Shown: piece by piece, positions 16,889 to 25,164 of the stretch
Position numbering within the stretch: position 1 is the stretch's first letter
How the letters are laid out: each line of letters starts with the position of its first letter
Made by a program: the position numbers and the translations under genes
Assembly: GCF_002844195.1 (NCBI RefSeq)
Contig: NZ_PEND01000006.1
Span: 294,950 to 358,949 of the forward strand
Direction of reading: 5' to 3'
Source: Halegenticoccus soli
GTDB lineage: Archaea; Halobacteriota; Halobacteria; Halobacteriales; Haloferacaceae
DNA: 64,000 nucleotides
The notes under the pieces: model-generated
The model's input: only the letters and a program-made list of their open reading frames with translations
Database searches by the model: none
What the model was told of the DNA's origin: nothing

Positions 16889-17155
16889 TCAGAGGACCAC
16901 GCCGAGCAGCCTGACGCGGTAGTGCCAGTACGCGAACGCCGCGAAGACGAGCGCGAACGCGATCGGAAACGCGCTCGCGGTGAGGAGGAAGCCGAGCGGC
17001 GTCCCGACGATCCACCCCGCGCCCGCCGCCTCGACGGCGGCGTCGAAGAGCCCCGCCAGCCCGGCCGCGAGATACCACCACGCGCCGGCGACGACCGCGG
17101 CGCGGACGACGACGAACGCCGTCCGCCCGACCGATCGCTCGGTTTGGGTCGACAT
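16889..17155 (-). CDS. Small membrane protein, 88 aa
   Basis: An 88-residue protein with two or three hydrophobic spans (VVVRAAVVAGAWWYLAAGLA, WIVGTPLGFLLTASAF, AFALVFAAFAYWHYRVR). The start MSTQTERSVG is chosen because the longer frame runs through AT-rich promoter sequence. I do not recognise a family. It is transcribed opposite to the surrounding surface-polysaccharide genes. Confidence 0.6.
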   Translation of the reverse strand: MSTQTERSVGRTAFVVVRAAVVAGAWWYLAAGLAGLFDAAVEAAGAGWIVGTPLGFLLTASAFPIAFALVFAAFAYWHYRVRLLGVVL

Positions 17156-17304
17156 GCCCGTTCTATCGGAGTCGCGTACGGTAAAGTTTTCTATTATTTC
17201 TGATATGTGGGCCGAATACTGCTTCGTCCGATCCGCAGTCCGGCGTTCGCGCCACCGTCCGGAACCCACAAGTGACATATCGGTTCGGGGGGTAGCCCGG
17301 GTCG

Positions 17305-18843
17305 ATGGAACTCCTCGTCGTCGGGCTCGACGGGCTCTCGTACAACATGCTGGAGCGGTTCGACGTCGACCTCCCGTTCCTCCGGCGGACGCGCGAGGAG
17401 GGCGTCTCGGGGCACCTGACGAGCGTCGACACGCCGACGACTATCCCCGCCTGGACCTCGTTCGCGACGGGCAAAGACCCCGGCAGCCACGGCGTCTCGA
17501 ACATGCTCCGCCAGGACGCCGACTACGAGATCGGGCCGAGCCGGCCGAACGCGACCGACGCCGCGATCTACGACTTCCTCGACGACGCCGTGTTCGTCAA
17601 CCTCCCGGCGTCGGTCGGCCGCGTCCCCGCGGGCGAGAACACCCACCTCGTCTCGGCGATGCTGGCGAGGGACGAGGCCGACGCGGTCCCGGACGAGCTC
17701 AAGGAGCTGGACGCCTACGACGACTACGTCCTCGATCACGACGCGAGCCTGAAGGTCCGCCCCTCGAAGTACCTCGACCACGTGCTCTCGATCTCGACCG
17801 CGCGCCACCGCTTCGCCCGCGAGGCGTTCGAGACCTACCAGCCGCGAGTGGGCTTCGTCCTCTTTTCGACCCCGGACTGGGCCGGCCACATCCTCTCGAA
17901 CCTCTCGACCGACCGGGAGCGGCGGACGTTCTACGCGACGCTCGTCTCGCTCGTCGACGAGCGCGCGGCCGATCTCGCCGACCTCGCCGAGAACGTCGTT
18001 CTGATGAGCGACCACGGCTTCGAGTACAAACACACCAACGTTCACCTCGCCGAGTGGCTGGCCGAGCGGGGCTACTTCGTCGAGGAGGAGACCGACGCGG
18101 GGGCGACGGACCTGGCCGTCCGCGCGGCGAAGGCGGTCGCCAGCCGGTCAGACCGGCTGTACGCGCTCATCCGGCGCGTCCACAACCACATCATGGCGAC
18201 CGAGGTCGGCTCCTCGCTCGCGTCGGCCGCCAGCCCGCGGATCGACTTTCCGAACTCCCGGGCGTGGCAGCTCCGCTACGGCTGCGTCTACGTCAACGAC
18301 GCGCGGTTCGACCACCCGACGGTCGACGATCCGGACGCCCTCCGGCGGGAGATCCGCGACGGACTCCGGGAGCTCACCGACGAGGACGGGCGGCGGATCT
18401 TCCGCGACGTGCTCCTCCCCGAAGAGGCGTACGCTGACCCGGGACCGGACGCCCCGGACGTCATCGCCCGGCCCGCGCCCGGGTTCTTCCCGACGACGCT
18501 GTGGTCGCCGACGGGCGGCGTCACCAGCCCGACGAAAAACTACGAGCACCGGTACCGCGGGATCTTCGCCGCGAACGGGCCGCTCTTCGCCGGGGGCGGC
18601 GAGACGATCGAGGGGATGTCGATCGTCGACGTGCTCCCGACGACGCTGGCGGCGCTCTCGGAGCCGCTCTCGCCCGAGTTCGACGGCGAAGCCCGCCTCG
18701 ACGCGCTCGCCGATCCGGCCGAACCGACGGTCACGGATCCGGTCGACCTGCCGCGCCCACGGACGCGCGAGGACGCGCTCGACGGCGGAGCGCGCGACGG
18801 CGCGGTCGAGGACCGGCTGGCCGACCTCGGGTACATCGAATGA
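17305..18843 (+). CDS. Alkaline phosphatase family protein (type I phosphodiesterase/nucleotide pyrophosphatase)
   Basis: A 512-residue protein with clear motifs: LLVVGLDGLSYNML (first metal Asp), TPTTIPAWTSFATGKDPGSHG with the Thr nucleophile, STPDWAGHIL (Asp/His), and VVLMSDHGFEYKHTNVHLAEWL (Asp/His). This is the commonest archaeal form of the superfamily. Its stop overlaps the start of the flippase gene (ATGA), tying it to export of a surface polymer. A role in removing or transferring phospho-groups on the polymer or its lipid carrier is inferred. Ends RLADLGYIE. Confidence 0.85.
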   Translation: MELLVVGLDGLSYNMLERFDVDLPFLRRTREEGVSGHLTSVDTPTTIPAWTSFATGKDPGSHGVSNMLRQDADYEIGPSRPNATDAAIYDFLDDAVFVNLPASVGRVPAGENTHLVSAMLARDEADAVPDELKELDAYDDYVLDHDASLKVRPSKYLDHVLSISTARHRFAREAFETYQPRVGFVLFSTPDWAGHILSNLSTDRERRTFYATLVSLVDERAADLADLAENVVLMSDHGFEYKHTNVHLAEWLAERGYFVEEETDAGATDLAVRAAKAVASRSDRLYALIRRVHNHIMATEVGSSLASAASPRIDFPNSRAWQLRYGCVYVNDARFDHPTVDDPDALRREIRDGLRELTDEDGRRIFRDVLLPEEAYADPGPDAPDVIARPAPGFFPTTLWSPTGGVTSPTKNYEHRYRGIFAANGPLFAGGGETIEGMSIVDVLPTTLAALSEPLSPEFDGEARLDALADPAEPTVTDPVDLPRPRTREDALDGGARDGAVEDRLADLGYIE

Positions 18844-20288
18844 AGGACACCCCCTCGCTGTCGATCGGCAGGGAGGCGCTGCTGTCGGTCGGCTCCAAGG
18901 CGCTCATGGCGGCGATCGGTTTCGGCGGGATCGTCATCTTCGCCAACGTCCTCGGCGACGTGGGGCTCGGTCAGTATCGGACCGTCATCGCGGCCGCGTT
19001 CGTCCTGACGCAGCTTCCGGCAGGAGTCGCGACGGCGGTGAAAAAGCGGGTGAGCGAGGTGTCCGTCGCGCCGGCCGAGTTCTTCGGCCTCGGGCTCCTG
19101 GTTCACGCGGCCTTCTCGGCGCTCGTCCTCCTCGGGTTCGTCGTCTTCGAACCGGCCGCGGCGGACTACTTCGGCACCGCCGAACTCGCCTACGGCGTCG
19201 TCGCCGTCACGGCGGCGCTCGGCTTCTTCAACGTCGCGAACCGGCTCTACTCCGGGATCGGCCACCCCGCGGCCTCCTCGTGGCTCGACGCCGTCCGGAG
19301 CGTGCTCACCTTCCTGCTCCAGCTCCTCTTTCTGTGGCTCGGCATGGCCGCGTTCGGCCTCGTCGCCGGGCTCGCGGCCGCGACGGCCGTCACGGGCGTC
19401 TTCTCGTGGCTCGCCGCGCGGGTCAGCCCGGCGGCGCCGACCGTCGAGACGGCGAAGCGCGTCTACGAGTTCGCGCGCTGGAGCGTGCCGAACGGCCTCC
19501 TCACGAACACGTACCAGAGCGCCGACCCGCTCATCATCAAGTGGCTCGCCGGGGCCGGCGCGGTCGGGGTCTACACCGTCGCGCTGAACCTCGTCGTCCC
19601 GGCGTCGATGTTCGCCGGAAGCATCCGCGACGCCCTCTCGGTCAAGTCGAGCGGCGTCGACTCCGTCGGCGGGTCCGTGCGCTTCGACCTCGCGAACGCG
19701 GTCTCATACGCCGGGCTGTTGGCGATCCCCATCTTCTTCGGCGCGCTCGCCATCCCGAACGCCCTCCTGACGACCGTCTTCGGCCCGTCGTTCGCCGACG
19801 CGCCGGGGCTCGCGCTCGTCGGCCTCGCCCTGTACCAGGTGCTGAACGTCTACCGCCTGCCGTTCGAGGCCGTCATCGAGGGAACGGACCGCCCCGGCAT
19901 CATCTTCCGCGTGAACGCGGCCGTCCTCGTCCTTTACCTCCCGCTCGCGTTCGCGCTCGGGACGCCCTTCGACCTGCTCGGCGTGATCGCGGCGACCGTT
20001 ATCTCGGAGGCGGCCCGCGTCGCCGCCTACCAGTACGTCGCCCACGTCGAGTACGGGGGAATCGTCGTCACCCGCCCGATCGGCGAGCAGGCGCTCGCCG
20101 GGGCGGTCATGTTCGCCGTCGTGTGGACGCTCGCCGAGTTCGCGGTTCCCGTGCGGAGCTGGGTGCAGCTCCTCCTCGTCGTCGGCGTCGGCGCGGCGGT
20201 GTACTTCCTCGCGCTGCTCGCGGTCAGCAGCCACTTCCGCGAGACGATCCGCCACACGGTGCCGCAGCTGCTGCCGGCCGACGCCTGA
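18840..20288 (+). CDS. Polysaccharide flippase (Wzx/MATE-like, MOP superfamily)
   Basis: A 482-residue membrane protein with about fourteen hydrophobic segments. The N-terminus SIGREALLSVGSKALMAAIGF and the paired central repeat with a FARWSVPNGLLTNTYQSADPLI segment are typical of oligosaccharide flippases. It would move a lipid-linked saccharide to the outer face of the membrane. It overlaps the phosphodiesterase gene by four bases. A longer upstream frame exists but lies in another gene, so the overlapping ATG is used. Confidence 0.88.
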   Translation: MKDTPSLSIGREALLSVGSKALMAAIGFGGIVIFANVLGDVGLGQYRTVIAAAFVLTQLPAGVATAVKKRVSEVSVAPAEFFGLGLLVHAAFSALVLLGFVVFEPAAADYFGTAELAYGVVAVTAALGFFNVANRLYSGIGHPAASSWLDAVRSVLTFLLQLLFLWLGMAAFGLVAGLAAATAVTGVFSWLAARVSPAAPTVETAKRVYEFARWSVPNGLLTNTYQSADPLIIKWLAGAGAVGVYTVALNLVVPASMFAGSIRDALSVKSSGVDSVGGSVRFDLANAVSYAGLLAIPIFFGALAIPNALLTTVFGPSFADAPGLALVGLALYQVLNVYRLPFEAVIEGTDRPGIIFRVNAAVLVLYLPLAFALGTPFDLLGVIAATVISEAARVAAYQYVAHVEYGGIVVTRPIGEQALAGAVMFAVVWTLAEFAVPVRSWVQLLLVVGVGAAVYFLALLAVSSHFRETIRHTVPQLLPADA

Positions 20289-20322
20289 GATCGCGGCCGA
20301 ACCGCGCCGGCGGCTCGGGCGA

Positions 20323-21411
20323 TCAGGCGATCCGCCGGTAGACGGCTTCGATCTCGTCCATGACCTCGTCCCACGTCGGCAGCGGCTCGCTCGGCGCTCG
20401 TCGGCCCACAGCCTCCCTGACGCCGGCCGCGACCGCGCCGGGCGCGGTTCGGCCGTCCCCGTCCAGCTCGACGCCCACGCAGTCGTCGCGCGCCGCCCAG
20501 TCTCCGAGCGCGCCCGCGGAGCGGACGACGCAGGGCGTCCCCGCGGCGAGCGCCTCGGCGACGGTCATCCCGTACGCCTCGAACGCCGACAGGGTGACGA
20601 ACGCCTCCGCGCCCGCGTAGAGCCCCGGGAGGTCCGCGTCCGGGACGAACCCGAGAAAGTCCACGCGGTCGGAGACGCCGACCGATCGGGCGACCCGCCG
20701 CAGTTCGCCCTCGTGGGGGCCGGTCCCGGCGACGACGAGGTCGAGGTCGCCCCCCAGCTTCGGCAGCGCGCGGACGGCGTGCTGGACGCCCTTGTACGCC
20801 TCCAGCCGACCGACGCAGAGCAGGTACGGCCGGTCGCGCTCCGCCGGCGCCGCGTCGGCGAACCGGTCGACGTCGAGGCCGTTCGGGATCACCTCGGCGT
20901 CGACGCCGAAGTCGCGCGCCAGCGCGCGGCGCTCCCACCCGCTGACCGCGACGACGGCGTCGGCCTCCCGGAGCGCCCACCCGCCGAGCGGCCGGTACGC
21001 GCGGAGGAACCGATCGCGGACCGCCGACGCGCTCGCCCCGTGGTAGTGGGGCGTCGCGACGAACGGGGGACGCGAGCCGCGTCGAAGGGGGGACCGCGAG
21101 CCGAGTGCCGCGAAGAGGAGCGGGAGGGAGTGGTAGTTGTGCGCGTGGATCACGTCGGGGGTCGCCGCGCGGACCACGGCGACGACGCCCGGCGCGGCGT
21201 GGAACGCCCCGCCGGGTTCGATCCCGGGGTGGCGGACGACGCGGACCCCGCGCCGGCGCTCCCGCCGGGGTGCGTCGGCGGAGCGGGCGTCGGCGGCGTG
21301 GACGGCCACCTCGTGGCCGCGCGCGGCGAGCCGCTCGGCGAGCTCCGAGACGTGCGTCTCGACCCCGCCGGCGTGCGGCGGGTACCTGGAGGTGACCTGG
21401 AGCACCCTCAC
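20323..21411 (-). CDS. Glycosyltransferase family 4
   Basis: A 362-residue GT-B enzyme starting with GTG, overlapping the stop of the upstream glycosyltransferase gene (GTGA). The N-terminal domain begins VLQVTSRYPPHAGGVETHV, the linker has VIPNGLDVDRFADAAP, and the donor-binding domain has LCVGRLEAYKGVQHAV and the EX7E region EAFVTLSAFEAYGMTVAEAL. It adds a sugar from a nucleotide-sugar to a lipid-linked acceptor at the inner face of the membrane. Donor unknown. Confidence 0.88.
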   Translation of the reverse strand: MRVLQVTSRYPPHAGGVETHVSELAERLAARGHEVAVHAADARSADAPRRERRRGVRVVRHPGIEPGGAFHAAPGVVAVVRAATPDVIHAHNYHSLPLLFAALGSRSPLRRGSRPPFVATPHYHGASASAVRDRFLRAYRPLGGWALREADAVVAVSGWERRALARDFGVDAEVIPNGLDVDRFADAAPAERDRPYLLCVGRLEAYKGVQHAVRALPKLGGDLDLVVAGTGPHEGELRRVARSVGVSDRVDFLGFVPDADLPGLYAGAEAFVTLSAFEAYGMTVAEALAAGTPCVVRSAGALGDWAARDDCVGVELDGDGRTAPGAVAAGVREAVGRRAPSEPLPTWDEVMDEIEAVYRRIA

Positions 21412-22550
21412 TCGAACGCCTCCCGGGACTCCCGATCGATCTCCCAGATCCCGTCGCCCCCGCCCGCGAGGAGGCGGACGGCGGCGACGAGGAGCGACGC
21501 CTGCGAGTCGAGCACCGCGTAGAGCGGCTGGAGGGGACCGAGCCCGTCGCGCTGCCCCAACCAGGCGAAGGCGACGACCCCGGCCGGGACCGCCAGCCCG
21601 GCCGCCCCGACGGCGGAAACGGCGGCGAGCGTCGCCGAGAGCGCCGCGAGGACGGCGAGCCACGGCGAGACGACCATGAACCACCAGTTGAAGGGGAGGA
21701 CGACCCGCCCGTACCGGCCGTACCGGCCGAGCATGTCGCGGTTCCGGACGAGCAGCCTGAGCAGTCCCATCGCCCGCCGGTCCTTCCGCTTTCGGCGCGT
21801 CCGGAAGCCGGACGCGCCGGACTCGGCGAAGCGCATCGCGGGGTCCATCACGACGCGCTTGCCGGACCGGCGGATGCGGAGGGCCACCTCGGTGTCGTCG
21901 GCGAGCGAGTCGGGGTCGATCGGGACGAAGTCCTCGCGCCGGAAGGCGAAGCAGGGGCCGTGGAAGATGAACGTCGAGTCGAGGTGCGATTCGAGCGCCT
22001 GGAGCCTCGAGAGCATGTCCCGGTAGTCGGCCTCGACGGCGCTGTCGCCGAGTACCTCCGACTGCCGGCCGGTGACCGCGCCGATCCGCTCGTCGGCGAG
22101 GTTCGCGACCGCCTGGCGGAGCGCGTCGGGCGCGAGCGTCGAGTCGGCGTCCGTCCTGAAGATCACCTCGCCCGACGCCGCCCGGAACGCCTCGTTGAGG
22201 GCGGGCGCGACGCCGCGGCGCTCGTCGTCGCGGAGGGTCGTGAGACGGGGCGATTCGCGGTCTTCGAGGTACGATCGGACGATCTCGGGGGTGCCGTCGT
22301 CGCTCGCGTCCGCCAGGACGAGTTCGAGCTTTTCGGTCGGGTACTCGAGCGCCAGGACGTCGTCCAGCTTCCGCTCGACGATCGTGGCCTCGTTGTACGT
22401 CGGCACCACGACGCTGACCGCGGGCTCCCAGGGCCGCTTTTCGGCCGGCGACCCGGACGGGCGGGCGGTCGCGTACAGCAGCGCGTAGCCGAGGTACGGG
22501 AGGCCCGCCGCGGCGAAAAGCGCCGCGGTCGCGCCGACGAGGAGGTCCAT
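21408..22550 (-). CDS. Membrane glycosyltransferase family 2
   Basis: A 380-residue GT2 enzyme with one N-terminal hydrophobic segment (LLVGATAALFAAAGLPYLGY), the catalytic domain VSVVVPTYNEATIVERKLDD, IFRTDADSTLAPDAL (DxD-like), and a C-terminal pair of membrane spans near VVSPWLAVLAALSATLAAV. The QxxRW-type segment is represented by RRKRKDRRAMGLLRLL. The start at 22550 lies 27 bases from a TATA-like box, ruling out the longer frame. Coupled to the family 4 gene downstream. Confidence 0.85.
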   Translation of the reverse strand: MDLLVGATAALFAAAGLPYLGYALLYATARPSGSPAEKRPWEPAVSVVVPTYNEATIVERKLDDVLALEYPTEKLELVLADASDDGTPEIVRSYLEDRESPRLTTLRDDERRGVAPALNEAFRAASGEVIFRTDADSTLAPDALRQAVANLADERIGAVTGRQSEVLGDSAVEADYRDMLSRLQALESHLDSTFIFHGPCFAFRREDFVPIDPDSLADDTEVALRIRRSGKRVVMDPAMRFAESGASGFRTRRKRKDRRAMGLLRLLVRNRDMLGRYGRYGRVVLPFNWWFMVVSPWLAVLAALSATLAAVSAVGAAGLAVPAGVVAFAWLGQRDGLGPLQPLYAVLDSQASLLVAAVRLLAGGGDGIWEIDRESREAFE

Positions 22551-22573
22551 GGGGTCGGCTACGCGCGTGATCG

Positions 22574-22582
22574 CATAAAAAC
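22574..22582 (-). promoter_or_regulatory. TATA box of the glycosyltransferase pair
   Basis: On the minus strand this reads GTTTTTATG, centred 27-28 bases from the ATG at 22550, consistent with a leaderless transcript. Confidence 0.6.
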
Positions 22583-22634
22583 ACGAGGGAACGAGTGTCG
22601 GCGCGCGCGACATTTCCGAGCCGCGGGAGGAAGC

Positions 22635-22643
22635 GTTTTTAAC
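22635..22643 (+). promoter_or_regulatory. TATA box of aglJ
   Basis: GTTTTTAAC is centred 28 bases before the ATG at 22667. The alternative in-frame ATG at 22658 would lie upstream of the predicted transcript start, so 22667 is preferred. Confidence 0.65.
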
Positions 22644-22666
22644 GGACCCGCGTCGAGATGCTGTCA

Positions 22667-23608
22667 ATGGATCGCGCCGACGTCTGCGTACTCCTTCCGA
22701 CCTACAACGAGGCCGAAACCATCGGCGAGGTGATAGACGGCTACCGGCGGGAAGGGTTCACCGACATCCTGGTCGTCGACGGGGAGTCGACGGACGGGAC
22801 GCAGACGATCGCGGCGGAGCACGGCGCGCGCGTCGTTATCCAGTCGGGGACCGGGAAGGGACAGGCGGTCCGCGAGGCGATAGAGCACATCGACGCCGAG
22901 TACGTCCTCATGGCCGACGGCGACGGCACGTACCGGCCGGGCGACGCGGACGCGATGCTCGCGCCCCTCGAAGCCGGGTACGAACACGTCATCGGCGACC
23001 GCTTTGCGAACATGAAGCCCGGATCGATGACCCGTCTCAACCGGCTCGGAAACCGCGTCGTCAACCGCGCGTTCGCCTACATCCACGGCCGCGACCTGCG
23101 GGACATCCTCAGCGGGTACCGCGCGTTCACGCGGCGCTCGTTCGCGCGGCTCGCGCTCAGCGCGGACGGGTTCGGCATCGAGACGGAGATGGCGGTCGAG
23201 TGCGTGAAACGGGACGTGAAGACGAAGGTCGTGCCGATCACGTACCGGCCGCGCCCGGACGGGTCGGACACGAACCTCCACCCGCTCCGCGACGGCGGCA
23301 TCATCTTCCTCGAACTGTACCGGCGGGCGAAAACCAACAACCCCCTCTTTTACTTCGGGAGCGTCGGCCTCCTCTCGACGATGTCCGGGGCGCTCCTGGC
23401 CGTGTACGTCGCCGTCGAGTGGATCACCCAGCGGATCTCCCACGAGGTGATCGCCGTCGTCGCGGCCGCGGCGATCATCTTCGGGGTCCAGCTCCTAATG
23501 TTCGGGGTCCTGTCGGACATGATATTCACCCTCCACCGCGAACAGCTCCAGAAGATCGAGGAGATCGAGGAGCGACCGCCGCGACTAGAACGGAAGCAGC
23601 GTCCGTAG
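22667..23608 (+). CDS. aglJ: S-layer N-glycosylation glycosyltransferase AglJ (dolichyl-phosphate sugar transferase)
   Basis: A 313-residue GT2 protein. VCVLLPTYNEAETIGEVIDG and ILVVDGESTDGTQTIA form the GT-A fold, LMADGDGTYRPGDAD holds the DxD, and two C-terminal membrane spans (VGLLSTMSGALLAVYVAVEW; VIAVVAAAAIIFGVQLLMFG) end the protein. This arrangement and wording match AglJ, which adds the first sugar of the S-layer glycan to dolichyl phosphate. Its location near aglB supports this. Its last 24 bases overlap the convergent gene at 23585. Confidence 0.9.
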   Translation: MDRADVCVLLPTYNEAETIGEVIDGYRREGFTDILVVDGESTDGTQTIAAEHGARVVIQSGTGKGQAVREAIEHIDAEYVLMADGDGTYRPGDADAMLAPLEAGYEHVIGDRFANMKPGSMTRLNRLGNRVVNRAFAYIHGRDLRDILSGYRAFTRRSFARLALSADGFGIETEMAVECVKRDVKTKVVPITYRPRPDGSDTNLHPLRDGGIIFLELYRRAKTNNPLFYFGSVGLLSTMSGALLAVYVAVEWITQRISHEVIAVVAAAAIIFGVQLLMFGVLSDMIFTLHREQLQKIEEIEERPPRLERKQRP

Positions 23609-23911
23609 GCGGCCGACGATCCCCGTCGACGAGGACCGCCGCTGCTCTTCGAAGATCGGGTGGAGCCGGTCGAGGAGGTCGGCTTTCGTCTCGAATCGAT
23701 CCCGCGACAGGCGCGAGAGCGCCTCCTCGAGGTCCAGCGTGTTACCCGCGCCGTCGGTCGGAATCGCCGTGTCGTCGAGCGCGCGGACGATCTCCTCGCT
23801 CGACGCCGGGAACTCCACGCCGGCGTCGTCGAGGCGCGCGCCGACCGCCGGGATCCCGAACTCGATCACGTCGGGCGACGACGACGAGCCCTGTGGTGGC
23901 CTGACTCCCAT
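23585..23911 (-). CDS. Uncharacterised 108-aa haloarchaeal protein (DUF5789-like)
   Basis: A 108-residue protein containing VIEFGIPAVGARLDDAGVEF and PASSEEIVRALDD followed by a predicted helical pair, reminiscent of the haloarchaeal DUF5789 family (recognised from memory, not searched). The start MGVRPPQGSSSSPD is used because the longer frame has a different composition. Its 3' end overlaps the 3' end of aglJ by 24 bases. Function unknown. Confidence 0.6.
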   Translation of the reverse strand: MGVRPPQGSSSSPDVIEFGIPAVGARLDDAGVEFPASSEEIVRALDDTAIPTDGAGNTLDLEEALSRLSRDRFETKADLLDRLHPIFEEQRRSSSTGIVGRLRTLLPF

Positions 23912-24032
23912 CTCGGCGAGAGTATGTGCTCCTGCTTGAAAAACGTCCGCACCGCTCTCCCGCGGCAGAGCCGGCGTCGTCCCCGCGGACCGGCCAGCCA
24001 AACTTATCCCGGGCGCGACCCTCCGACCGACT

Positions 24033-24242
24033 ATGACGGAGTACACGACCGTCTCCATCCCCAAGGAACTGGCCGAGCGGGTCGACGAAACCATCGAGGG
24101 AACGAGCTTTTCGAGCACGAGCGACCTCGTGCGCTTTCTCCTCCGGAGCATCGTCATCCAGCACCAGCGACAGGGACAGCTCACCGAGGCCGAGTTCGAG
24201 GAGATCGCCGCACAGCTCGCCGACCTCGGGTATCTGAAGTGA
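24033..24242 (+). CDS. Ribbon-helix-helix (CopG-type) regulator
   Basis: A 69-residue protein with the N-terminal strand YTTVSIPKELAERVDETI, the turn SFSSTSDLVRFLLRSIV and a helical tail, the full pattern of a ribbon-helix-helix DNA-binding dimer. A TATA-like AACTTATCC about 28 bases upstream suggests a leaderless mRNA. The C-terminus QLADLGYLK closely resembles the tails of the phosphatase-like proteins in the glycosylation cluster. Target unknown; no toxin gene is adjacent. Confidence 0.85.
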   Translation: MTEYTTVSIPKELAERVDETIEGTSFSSTSDLVRFLLRSIVIQHQRQGQLTEAEFEEIAAQLADLGYLK

Positions 24243-24372
24243 GGACGTCCGGCTGCCCGAAGTGAGGACCTCCGTTACCGAAGTGAGCGCGACGCCGCTC
24301 GTCCGGTAGTTCGGCGGTCGGCGGGGCGGCGACGGAGGGGGGTGCGAGGAAGCCCGCTCTTTTCGTCCGTTT

Positions 24373-24786
24373 TCAGGCCAGCGACTCCCGCGGCGGTTCG
24401 GCGTCGAGCAGCGACAGTTCGAGCCGCGCGCCCGATCGGTCGAACGCCGCGAGCGACCGATCGTCCCACGGCGGGACGGCGACGAGCACGACCGCCGCGA
24501 GGTCGTCGCGCTCGGTGAGTTCGAGCTTCCCCTGCGGGTGCGTGACGAACCGCGCGCGGCCGCGGCCGGCCGGCGTCCCGAGATCGACGCCGAACACCGC
24601 CGTCACCGAACTGCCGGCGTCCGGGAGGTAAAAGTGCGTCAGCACTGGCGTCTCGGGCTCCAACCCGAGGTCGCGGTCGAACTCCCCGGCGGGCGTCGCG
24701 GCGAGGACGACGTTGATGGCCTCGGGCTCGGCGTCCGCCGCGAGGTCGAGCAGCACGTCGGCGAGACCGCGCGTCGCGTAAACCAC
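24373..24786 (-). CDS. Uncharacterised 137-aa protein
   Basis: A protein of about 137 residues if it starts at the GTG at 24786 (VVYATRGLADVLLDLA); a longer frame reaches 24867 but its extra N-terminus is Arg-rich and unlike the rest. It contains NVVLAATPAGEF, PVLTHFYLPDAGSSVTAVFG, RFVTHPQGKLELTERDDLAAVVLVAVPPW. The His-containing segments faintly recall an MPN/JAB-like fold but no complete JAMM motif is present. Function unknown. Confidence 0.6.
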   Translation of the reverse strand: MVYATRGLADVLLDLAADAEPEAINVVLAATPAGEFDRDLGLEPETPVLTHFYLPDAGSSVTAVFGVDLGTPAGRGRARFVTHPQGKLELTERDDLAAVVLVAVPPWDDRSLAAFDRSGARLELSLLDAEPPRESLA

Positions 24787-24959
24787 GGCCGCACTACGCC
24801 GGCCTCGCCCATAACGCCGTCGGGCGCGCCCGCTTACTGCCTGACTAAGCGTCCGTCGAACCCGCATAACACCTGATTAGTGAAGTGGTTTGCTCGCGAG
24901 ATATATTTCGACGCCGACCGGAGATCAATCATTTAGTTCTATCATATTAATGTCAGAAA

Positions 24960-24970
24960 TTTTTAAATAC
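24960..24970 (+). promoter_or_regulatory. TATA box of the 44-aa microprotein gene
   Basis: TTTTTAAATAC lies in an AT-rich island (24880-24970) and is centred 30 bases from the ATG at 24995, fitting a leaderless transcript and excluding the longer upstream frame. Confidence 0.6.
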
Positions 24971-24994
24971 TGCGGCGTAGACTGGATAGTTGTG

Positions 24995-25129
24995 ATGAAG
25001 GACAGCAACCCCAACTCGTACCTGGCTGAGAACCCCCGAATGATCGGCGTCCTGTTCGCGATGGTGCTGCTGCTCTCGCAGGCGGGGAGCGCGGTGGCCG
25101 GCTACGCGACCGTATGTGCTGGCCCGTGA
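24995..25129 (+). CDS. 44-aa membrane microprotein (DUF7503-like)
   Basis: A 44-residue protein with a short polar N-terminus (MKDSNPNSYLAENPRMIG) and one hydrophobic segment (VLFAMVLLLSQAGSAVAG). The SYLAENPRM-LLSQAG pattern is one I recall from a haloarchaeal microprotein family annotated DUF7503; that label is from memory. It probably inserts in the membrane. It has a strong leaderless-type promoter and converges on the CHAT-domain gene, 35 bases from its stop. Function unknown. Confidence 0.7.
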   Translation: MKDSNPNSYLAENPRMIGVLFAMVLLLSQAGSAVAGYATVCAGP

Positions 25130-25164
25130 AGGATCTCAGCTCGGAGAAGTAGCGTCGAAACGCG

